DNA of 50,130 bases from Gammaproteobacteria bacterium (lineage in GTDB: Bacteria; Pseudomonadota; Gammaproteobacteria; PS1; Pseudothioglobaceae): positions 1 through 50,130 of the forward strand of contig JASLYC010000087.1 in assembly GCA_030739975.1 (NCBI GenBank), read 5' to 3'. How positions within the stretch are numbered: position 1 is the first letter of the stretch; every line of letters begins with the position of its first letter. The notes beneath the pieces were generated by a model that was given only the letters and a program-made list of their open reading frames with translations, was not told where the DNA came from and made no database searches. The position numbers and the translations under genes are program-made. Below are positions 8,659 to 15,489 of this stretch, piece after piece.

Positions 8659-9410
8659 ATATTATTTACTCATTGATAGATATGTTTTTTGATGTTGCCC
8701 CTATTGCAATAGTGCTATTTGGGTTCCAAACAGTTATATTGAGACAAAAAATACCACAATTAAAAAAGGTCATCATCGGCTTCATTTTAGTTTGGATTGG
8801 GTTAACTTTATTTATTGTAGGACTCGAAAAGGCGCTCTTTCCTCTTGGAAAAATAATGGCAACACAGCTAACCTCTTCTGACTTTATCGGTAGCACTAAT
8901 GTGAACTGGAAAGATTATTATTGGGTATACATATTTTCTGGCTGTATTGGGTTTGCTACGACGATAGCTGAGCCATCTCTTTTAGCAGTTGCAATTAAAG
9001 CAAGCCAGGCATCTGGAGGAACTATCAAAGCCTGGCCATTACGTAACTCTGTCGCTATAGGTGTTGCAATTGGGATAGCCTTAGGTAGCTTTAGAATAGT
9101 TATTGGGGCACCACTTCACTGGTTCATCCTTGCCGGATATATAGTGATTCTAATACAAACATATTTTGCACCAAAAAGAATTGTTGCACTAGCATTTGAT
9201 TCAGGTGGAGTTACAACATCTACTGTAACGGTACCCCTGGTAGCAGCCCTTGGATTAGGCCTCGCAAGTTCAATTGAAGGCAGAAACCCACTTATTGACG
9301 GCTTTGGACTTATTGCTTTTGCAAGTCTTTTCCCGATAATAAGCTTGATGGCCTATATTCAAATTGTTGAGTTATTAAATAAAAATAAGCTAAAAAAATA
9401 CTATAATTAA
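8655..9410 (+). CDS. DUF1538 membrane protein, second of a pair
   Basis: 251-aa paralogue of the preceding protein with the same motifs: GFATTIAEPS at 99-108, FDSGGVTTSTVTVP at 181-194 and GRNPLIDGFG at 209-218. It has a similar set of hydrophobic segments and a basic C-terminal tail (NKNKLKKYYN). The repeated AEP and DSGGVTTST motifs in the two subunits suggest an internal pseudo-symmetry, as in transporters built from two related halves. It is translationally coupled to the upstream partner (ATGA) and followed 11 bases later by a PII-like gene. Ion antiport is the leading guess; anion or solute transport is possible. Confidence 0.85.
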   Translation: MNIIYSLIDMFFDVAPIAIVLFGFQTVILRQKIPQLKKVIIGFILVWIGLTLFIVGLEKALFPLGKIMATQLTSSDFIGSTNVNWKDYYWVYIFSGCIGFATTIAEPSLLAVAIKASQASGGTIKAWPLRNSVAIGVAIGIALGSFRIVIGAPLHWFILAGYIVILIQTYFAPKRIVALAFDSGGVTTSTVTVPLVAALGLGLASSIEGRNPLIDGFGLIAFASLFPIISLMAYIQIVELLNKNKLKKYYN

Positions 9411-9421
9411 AAGGAGGTTCT

Positions 9422-9772
9422 ATGCATTTTAAATTAATAATTGCTTTTGTAAGTAACGATAAAACAGATACAATTCTTGAAGCAGCAAGAGATAATGGTG
9501 CGACAGGTTCTACTGTTATATCACAAGCAAGAGGTGAAGGATTGGAGCACACTAAAACATTCTTTGGGCTGAATGTTGAAGCCCATAGGGATGTATTGTT
9601 ATTACTGGTAGAGCAGCACCTTTCCAGAAAAATCTTGGAAACAGTTGCAGAATCAGGTGAATTTGAATCGAACTCTAAGGAAGGTATCGCATTTCAGATT
9701 GATGTAGAAGACGCCGTTGGGGTCATGCATCAAATTGAAGCCTTAGAACACCAAGTGGAGGAAAAATTATGA
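9422..9772 (+). CDS. PII-like signalling protein associated with DUF1538
   Basis: 116-aa protein with the PII beta-alpha-beta layout: an opening strand (KLIIAFVSND), helix TDTILEAARDNGATGSTV like the GxTG-TV of GlnB, then a second half with a B-loop-like SGEF..KEGIAFQIDVEDAVGV. The T-loop differs from GlnB/GlnK and lacks the uridylylated Tyr, so it is not a standard nitrogen PII. PII-type proteins sense adenine nucleotides and often plug or gate membrane transporters; by position it should control the two DUF1538 proteins. It has the best ribosome site I noticed in the window, AAGGAGGT at 9411-9418. It overlaps the CBS gene by ATGA. Confidence 0.8.
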   Translation: MHFKLIIAFVSNDKTDTILEAARDNGATGSTVISQARGEGLEHTKTFFGLNVEAHRDVLLLLVEQHLSRKILETVAESGEFESNSKEGIAFQIDVEDAVGVMHQIEALEHQVEEKL

Positions 9773-10164
9773 CAACGCCAACTTTTGTAAGAGATATTAT
9801 GTGGAAAAAGGTAGACATAGTAGATAGTAAATGTACGGTACTGAGCGCTTTAAATGACATGCAACATAAGAAAACTAAAATGCTAATTGTTGATAAATCT
9901 CATGATTATGACGAGTATGGGGTGGTATTGATTGCAGATATTGCCACAAAAGTTATAGCGAAAAATAGAGCATTAGATAGAGTAAATGTTTATGAAATTA
10001 TGACAAAACCATCAGTCTCTGTTACCTCAGACATGGATGTTAAGTACTGTGCAAGATTATTGTCTCATTTCGATTTATCTAGATGTCCAGTTATTGACAA
10101 TGGTAAAATTGTTGGGGTAATAAGTCAAACCTCAATTGTTTTTAACGGCCTTAGACCTGAGTGA
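9769..10164 (+). CDS. CBS-domain pair protein
   Basis: 131-aa cytoplasmic protein made only of two CBS motifs, about residues 7-66 (FVRDIMWKKVDIV... VVLIADIATKVI) and 72-128 (NVYEIMTKPSVSVTSDMDV... CPVIDNGKIVGVISQTSIV). Paired CBS motifs bind adenine nucleotides such as AMP, ATP or SAM. The start overlaps the stop of the PII-like gene, so two adenylate-sensing modules are co-made with the DUF1538 pair. This suggests energy-state control of the transporter, which is inference from context. The last gene of the coupled cassette, it is followed by a 75-base gap. Confidence 0.85.
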   Translation: MTTPTFVRDIMWKKVDIVDSKCTVLSALNDMQHKKTKMLIVDKSHDYDEYGVVLIADIATKVIAKNRALDRVNVYEIMTKPSVSVTSDMDVKYCARLLSHFDLSRCPVIDNGKIVGVISQTSIVFNGLRPE

Positions 10165-10239
10165 CAATAAACAATTAATAAAATACTTTTACTAGTAAAT
10201 GAAAATTTCATTTTTACTTAAATGTGGAGAAATAAACAT

Positions 10240-10857
10240 ATGAATGCTATATTGGCTTTAATTAAATGGTTATTAATTTTAATAGGAGCTATAAGCGCTT
10301 ACTATCTAGTTCTTTTTCAGTTTAACTATGAAGGATTAACTAGCAAGGTTTTTAAAGAAATATGGTACCAAGAACTAGACGAAAAAGCTGTTTCAGTATA
10401 CGCAAAAATGGCCAACACACTTCTTGATACAAAAGATATTACTATGGCTACGATAGTGCGCGTACCTGTTGCTGAAGATGTATCCAATGAGGACGTTGAA
10501 GAAGCCATGGAAAGCATTGCTAACAATGAAGGGATACGTTCAGTTGGTAAATTACCTTTATCTGAAATGGTTGAACTTCAAACTGGTCAACCGCAAAGAT
10601 TCTTAAAGATTTTCCAATATTGCTCTCCACGTACTGCTATGACAATGGTAGACCATTCAGATGCATTTTCTGCATATTTACCTTGTAGAATAGCACTCAT
10701 CGAAGACAAAACTGGTCAAAGGTGGCTATATACATTAAACATGGATATGATGATTTATGGCGGCTCTCCACTGCCTCCAGATCTTCATGAAAAAGCATTA
10801 GAGGTTAAAAGAATCATAACTGCTATTCAAGATGGTGGAGCAGAAGGGGACTTTTAA
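10240..10857 (+). CDS. Membrane-anchored DUF302-domain protein
   Basis: 205 aa with one N-terminal membrane helix (about residues 5-27) and a soluble region ending in a DUF302-like core: FQYCSPRTAMTMVDHSDAFS followed by AYLPCRIALIEDKTGQRWLY. Two Cys at about 128 and 149 lie at positions commonly seen in DUF302 proteins. I prefer ATG 10240, with GGAGA nine bases upstream, to ATG 10222. The function of DUF302 is not established; it recurs near sulfur and redox genes. It is 75 bases after the CBS gene, so it may be part of the same unit, though the gap could hold a promoter. Confidence 0.75.
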   Translation: MNAILALIKWLLILIGAISAYYLVLFQFNYEGLTSKVFKEIWYQELDEKAVSVYAKMANTLLDTKDITMATIVRVPVAEDVSNEDVEEAMESIANNEGIRSVGKLPLSEMVELQTGQPQRFLKIFQYCSPRTAMTMVDHSDAFSAYLPCRIALIEDKTGQRWLYTLNMDMMIYGGSPLPPDLHEKALEVKRIITAIQDGGAEGDF

Positions 10858-10919
10858 TTCTCTCTAATTTTTCTTGGCTCCTTTACTAAAGTTGCCAAAT
10901 ACAAAATATCACAATTCAT

Positions 10920-11858
10920 ATGAAAACTTATAACGACCTAGATTTTGGTGTCACCTGTATAGATACAGCTCATATCAGAAAAGAAATGGTTGCAGCTTAC
11001 CTTATTGAGGATGATGGTGAAGCTTGCTTCGTTGACACAGGAACTCACCTTACTGTCCCTAGATTACTTGAGGTATTAGACAAAAAGAATATTAGTTATC
11101 ATGATGTAAAACACATAATTTTGACTCATATACATCTTGATCATGCTGGTGGGGCTGGCCAACTACTTAAGCACCTCCCTAATGCGACTATTTTTGTTCA
11201 TAAACGAGGTGTAAGGCATTTAATTGACCCAACTAAACTCCGTGATGGAGTTATTGGTGTTTATGGTGAGTTATTCTTCAAGCAGTGTTTGGGTGACTTA
11301 CTGCCTATCCCCGAGGAAAGAATTGTCACAGCCAATGATGGTGATGAAATTTCTCTAGGCAATAGGGTTTTAAAGTTTATTAATACACCGGGACATGCAA
11401 AACATCATGTGTGTATTTGGGATGAAAAATCTAGAGGAATTTTTAGTGGTGACACCCTAGGAGTTAGCTATAGAGAATTTGATACTGAAAATGGAGAATT
11501 TATCTTTCCGCCCACTACACCAATACAATTTGACCCTGAAACTTGGATTAACACTATTGATAGTTTACTAGAACTAAAACCAGAAAGAGCTTACCTGGCA
11601 CACTATTGTATGATTCCTTTTCACCCACATATTGCAAATAAGTTGAAAAATGAGATTAACAATTTCTCTGCTATTGCGCAAAAACTAGCCTCCTCGAAAA
11701 ATCGTCATAAAGAAATTACTCTAGCATTGCTAGATCATTTGTTAAGTTCAACTAAAAAGCATGGAGTTGCTTTAGACCAGAATGTCCAATCAAAGCTATT
11801 TAAGGGCGACCTGGGTATTTGTGCAAGGGGTCTAGAGGTTTGGCTTGACCAGCAATAA
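10920..11858 (+). CDS. Metallo-beta-lactamase-fold hydrolase
   Basis: 312-aa MBL-fold enzyme with the full metal-binding set: HIHLDH (His70, His72, Asp74, His75), TPGHA (His159), SGDTL (Asp178) and LAHYC (His228). A dinuclear zinc or iron hydrolase is expected. About 80 residues follow the MBL core and form a mostly helical C-terminal region (SAIAQKLASSKNRHKEITLA), unlike short glyoxalase II or rhodanese-linked persulfide dioxygenases. No signal peptide is visible. The start ATG lacks a good ribosome site. It sits 62 bases after the DUF302 gene. Substrate unknown. Confidence 0.82.
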   Translation: MKTYNDLDFGVTCIDTAHIRKEMVAAYLIEDDGEACFVDTGTHLTVPRLLEVLDKKNISYHDVKHIILTHIHLDHAGGAGQLLKHLPNATIFVHKRGVRHLIDPTKLRDGVIGVYGELFFKQCLGDLLPIPEERIVTANDGDEISLGNRVLKFINTPGHAKHHVCIWDEKSRGIFSGDTLGVSYREFDTENGEFIFPPTTPIQFDPETWINTIDSLLELKPERAYLAHYCMIPFHPHIANKLKNEINNFSAIAQKLASSKNRHKEITLALLDHLLSSTKKHGVALDQNVQSKLFKGDLGICARGLEVWLDQQ

Positions 11859-11917
11859 GTGTTGGAATTATCGTACTTAAGTGTGCATAAGAAATATTGT
11901 AATACATGTATGACAAA

Positions 11918-13342
11918 TCATATTTGATCAATGACGTATTGAGTCAAAAGAGGTACTGGGCGTCCAGTAGAGCCCTTACCTTTTCCACTAACCCAAGCAG
12001 TCCCAGCAATATCAAGATGAGCCCACCTATATTTTTTAGCGAACCTAGCAAGAAAACATGCGGCTGTAACAGTTCCAGCTTCACGACCACCTATATTTGC
12101 CATGTCAGCAAAATTAGATTTCAACAACTCATCATACTCATCGTCAAGAGGTAACTGCCAGGCAGTATCAAGTGCTTTATTCCCAGCGCTAATTAAATCA
12201 TTTGCCAATTCTTGGTTATTTGCCATTACTCCGCAATGATGCTTTCCTAATGCAATAATGACTGCTCCAGTTAGGGTAGCTGTGTCAATTACTACTTCTG
12301 GATTAAATTTTTCAACATATGTAAGTGCGTCACACAAGATTAGACGTCCCTCAGCATCTGTGTTTAGTATCTCAATAGTTTGTCCGGACATGCTTTTAAC
12401 TACATCGCCAGGCTTTGATGCATTATGAGCAGGCATATTCTCAACTGCTGGTACCACAACTACCAAGTTAACCTTTAATTTCATTTCAGAAACTGCCCGC
12501 ATAGTTCCTAATACAGAAGCTGCTCCACACATATCGTATTTCATTTCATCCATTGCTGCACCAGGCTTTAACGAGATACCTCCGCTATCAAATGTAACTC
12601 CCTTGCCAATAAGAACTATTGGTTTTGATTTACCGTTGCCTTTATAACTCAAAGTTATTAATTTTGGTGGTTCGATTGATCCTTTAGATACTGAAAGCAA
12701 TGAATTCATGCCTAATTTATGCATATCGTCACCTTCAAGGATTTCACATTCTAAACCAAATTCATTTGCTAATGACTTGGCGGTCTCAGCCAAATAGCTT
12801 GGAGTGCAAATATTAGAAGGCAGATCCCCTAAATTTCTAGCTAAAGCCATTCCATTCGCTGTTGCTAAACCTATTGTCAGCTCACGAGCATTAGCTTCTC
12901 CTGACTGAATAGCTATACTCTCAATAAGATTTGATTCTTCATTATTTGAACTAATTTTCCTAATTGTGTATGCTTCATTTTGTAACACCCTTGCCGTAGT
13001 TCTGTATACCCAAGATGTATCGAAACCCTCTATGCTGACCTGCTCTAACATAACACTCATTACCTTTAAATCTTTAAGCTTTGAATACAAAGACTTCAGG
13101 GCCTTCTGGTAATTTTTCGCAGTAACGGGTAATTCTCCTAAACCCAAAACTACCGTAATGTTTGTTTTGAAACCGCTAACATTGTTAAGTATCATTGCGT
13201 TGCCTGCTTTGGCATCAAAATGATTTAGCTCCACTGCCGCCTGAATATTTAAGTCTTTATTTTCGCTATCACAGAAGGCAAAAACTACTGCACAGTCGCC
13301 ATCGAAATGCTGCATTAATTGATTGGTTAAAGAAAACTCCAT
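11918..13342 (-). CDS. pepA: Cytosol (leucyl) aminopeptidase
   Basis: M17 dinuclear metallo-aminopeptidase that removes N-terminal residues from peptides; E. coli PepA also binds DNA at recombination sites. The 474-aa protein has an N-terminal macro-like domain (1-150) and a catalytic C-terminal domain. That domain contains IGKGVTFDSGGISLKP, the MKYDMCGAASV metal ligands and the signature NTDAEGRLIL with catalytic Arg and Glu. It is slightly shorter than E. coli PepA (503 aa). It is a single gene on this strand, with its start 80 bases from the divergent dsbC; its 3' end faces the MBL gene across 59 bases with no clear terminator. Confidence 0.96.
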   Translation of the reverse strand: MEFSLTNQLMQHFDGDCAVVFAFCDSENKDLNIQAAVELNHFDAKAGNAMILNNVSGFKTNITVVLGLGELPVTAKNYQKALKSLYSKLKDLKVMSVMLEQVSIEGFDTSWVYRTTARVLQNEAYTIRKISSNNEESNLIESIAIQSGEANARELTIGLATANGMALARNLGDLPSNICTPSYLAETAKSLANEFGLECEILEGDDMHKLGMNSLLSVSKGSIEPPKLITLSYKGNGKSKPIVLIGKGVTFDSGGISLKPGAAMDEMKYDMCGAASVLGTMRAVSEMKLKVNLVVVVPAVENMPAHNASKPGDVVKSMSGQTIEILNTDAEGRLILCDALTYVEKFNPEVVIDTATLTGAVIIALGKHHCGVMANNQELANDLISAGNKALDTAWQLPLDDEYDELLKSNFADMANIGGREAGTVTAACFLARFAKKYRWAHLDIAGTAWVSGKGKGSTGRPVPLLTQYVIDQI

Positions 13343-13421
13343 GCTTATCCCTAAAAAAAAATTATAATCCCGCTATTCTACCTAAAAAGGTAAAATTTAT
13401 CATTTTTTATAGACATATTTT

Positions 13422-14147
13422 ATGAGCATAAATAAATTATTTTTTACTTTAACACTGCTAGCTTTAAACGCATTTGCAAATGAAAAAGATATTGTCCAAA
13501 ATCTCGGTCAATATATACCCAACCTTAAAGAATCTGATATCGTAGAGTCTTCATTTAAGGGTGTTTATGAAATTATCTTAACTGAACCAAAGTTAGACAT
13601 AATTTATACTTCAGGTGACGGTCTTTTTCTAATTCAAGGTGATATTCTTGACTTAGAAAACGGTATAAACATTACTAAAAGAAGGCTTGCTAACCTTGCA
13701 ATAACAGCTCTTAAAAAAGCCAGTGAAAATGACAAAATTATTTACCGGGCAGAAGATGAAAAATACACTATAAATGTATTTACAGATGTAGACTGTCCTT
13801 ACTGCAGAAGGCTACACAAAGACTTGCCAAGTCTAAATGAGCTAGGCATAACTGTTAAATATCTTGCTTTTCCGAGGTCAGGCATTAATACGGAATCTTT
13901 TTATAAGTCTGTATCAATTTGGTGCGCTAAAGATAAAAAATTAGCAATGGATGTGGCAATGCTACAAATAGACTCTCCAACAATTAATTGTGACAGTCCG
14001 GTAGTCGACCATTTAAATCTTGCACAAAATGTTGGAGTCTCTGGAACTCCTTATATATTTTTTGAAAACGGTATAAATATCCCTGGATACGTTGAGCCCA
14101 AGGTGCTGTTACAAGAAATTCAGCGCTCTCTTGAAAGTTTCAAATAA
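13422..14147 (+). CDS. dsbC: Thiol:disulfide interchange protein DsbC
   Basis: Periplasmic disulfide isomerase, 241 aa. A Sec signal peptide covers about residues 1-19 (KLFFTLTLLALNAFA). The N-terminal dimerisation domain runs to about residue 80. The thioredoxin domain has the redox CPYC at 125-128 in DVDCPYCRRLH and the cis-Pro loop GVSGTPYIFF. Two more Cys (IWCAKDKK and INCDSP) match the structural disulfide of E. coli DsbC. Cytochrome c and other Cys-containing periplasmic proteins in the window are plausible clients. The 3' end overlaps rsmB. Confidence 0.94.
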   Translation: MSINKLFFTLTLLALNAFANEKDIVQNLGQYIPNLKESDIVESSFKGVYEIILTEPKLDIIYTSGDGLFLIQGDILDLENGINITKRRLANLAITALKKASENDKIIYRAEDEKYTINVFTDVDCPYCRRLHKDLPSLNELGITVKYLAFPRSGINTESFYKSVSIWCAKDKKLAMDVAMLQIDSPTINCDSPVVDHLNLAQNVGVSGTPYIFFENGINIPGYVEPKVLLQEIQRSLESFK

Positions 14148-15411
14148 TAATAACCCAAGAGCTGTTGCCCTTGAAGCAATATGCTCTGTTGTACTCAGGA
14201 AAGAATCTCTATCTAACTTTAAGTTTTCAGAATCTCTGCCTGACTTATCATTAGCTAAGTCTCTGACTTATAGCACGATTCGCTTCTATCATCAATTAAA
14301 CGATATTGTCTCATCGCTTCTCAAAAGCCCTATTGAGAGAAAGCACCTTGACATTCATTGCCTTATTTTATTGGGTGCAAATCAGATACTTTATTCCAAT
14401 ATACCTTCACATGCAGCAATTTTTGAGACAGTTGAGGTGGCTAATATATTAGATAAGTCTTGGGCTAAAGGCCTAGTAAACGCTATTTTACGAGAGATTG
14501 ATAGGAAACAAGACACTCTATTAAATAATACTCATTACTCACACCCTAGTTGGCTAGTTAAAAAAATTAAGCGTTATTATCCTAAAAACTTTGAGCAAAT
14601 ATTTTCCCAAAATAATATTCAGGCACCGATGACTATCAGGGTTAACCCTAGTTACAGCCTTGACAGCTACAAAAAATCTTTAGAATTGATAGGAATAGAT
14701 TCAGTAAAGTTAGCTGTTGCACCTCAATCATTAGTGCTAAAAAACGCCGTTGATGTATTCCTGTTGCCAAAATTTAATAATGGATCCTGCTATGTGCAAG
14801 ATGCATCAGCTCAACTAGCTGCTCATATAATTGAGCCAAAGGACAATGAGAGAATATTGGATGCTTGTGCAGCGCCAGGTGGAAAAACTATCCACTTGTC
14901 TGAACTAGCCCCAAATTCAGTAATAACTGCATTAGATTGCAATATATCTAGACTAGAGAAGCTTAAAGAAAATATTAATCGCCATAAAATAAAAAATGTG
15001 GCTGTGGCAATTGGAAATGCACAAAATCAAGATTGGTGGAATGGGGAAAAGTTTGACAAGATATTAATTGATGCGCCTTGCTCTGCTACTGGCATTATAC
15101 GTAGACATCCTGATATTAAATTACTCAGAAAGCCAAAAGACATAAATGCTCTTATAGCCTTGCAAAAAGAAATATTAGGAAACCTCTGGACCCTTTTAAA
15201 GCCTGGTGGAATATTGGTCTACTCCACTTGCTCCATCTTAAAATCTGAAAATGAAGAGCAAATTAGTAGTTTTTTTGACTCTCACAAAGATGCAACTGAA
15301 GAAAAGATTAAATTAGACTGGGGTATTGATGCGTGTTTCGGTAGGCAACAATTACCTACAAAGCATTTCGATGGTTTTTACTATGCTAGAATCATAAAAG
15401 ATATAATTTAA
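14131..15411 (+). CDS. rsmB: 16S rRNA (cytosine-967 C5) methyltransferase
   Basis: SAM-dependent methyltransferase of 16S rRNA C967. An N-terminal NusB-like RNA-binding domain (about 1-140) precedes the Rossmann catalytic domain. That domain has LDACAAPGGKT for SAM binding, IDAPCSATGIIRRHPDIK with one catalytic Cys and LVYSTCSI with the nucleophile Cys. I chose TTG 14131 because it yields the family-like start MKVSNNNNPRAVALEAI and 426 aa; ATG 14092 would add 13 unrelated residues (MSPRCCYKKFSAL) read from dsbC in another frame. Neither start has a strong ribosome site, so the exact start is uncertain. It overlaps the 3' end of dsbC by 17 bases, implying coupling. Confidence 0.92.
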   Translation: MKVSNNNNPRAVALEAICSVVLRKESLSNFKFSESLPDLSLAKSLTYSTIRFYHQLNDIVSSLLKSPIERKHLDIHCLILLGANQILYSNIPSHAAIFETVEVANILDKSWAKGLVNAILREIDRKQDTLLNNTHYSHPSWLVKKIKRYYPKNFEQIFSQNNIQAPMTIRVNPSYSLDSYKKSLELIGIDSVKLAVAPQSLVLKNAVDVFLLPKFNNGSCYVQDASAQLAAHIIEPKDNERILDACAAPGGKTIHLSELAPNSVITALDCNISRLEKLKENINRHKIKNVAVAIGNAQNQDWWNGEKFDKILIDAPCSATGIIRRHPDIKLLRKPKDINALIALQKEILGNLWTLLKPGGILVYSTCSILKSENEEQISSFFDSHKDATEEKIKLDWGIDACFGRQQLPTKHFDGFYYARIIKDII

Positions 15412-15468
15412 TGTATAAAAAATGCTAAATTATATTTGCCTGTAAATGATTACTTGTCAATATAAAAT

Positions 15469-15484
15469 ATAAAGGCGCCTTTAT
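15469..15484. terminator. Probable bidirectional terminator between rsmB and lon
   Basis: A perfect 16-bp palindrome, ATAAAGGCGCCTTTAT, lies between the convergent stops at 15411 and 15490. Flanking bases are T/A-rich on both sides (TAATTTTA on the plus strand, ATTTTATATT on the minus strand). The stem is short, so strength is uncertain. Confidence 0.6.
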
Positions 15485-15489
15485 TAATT

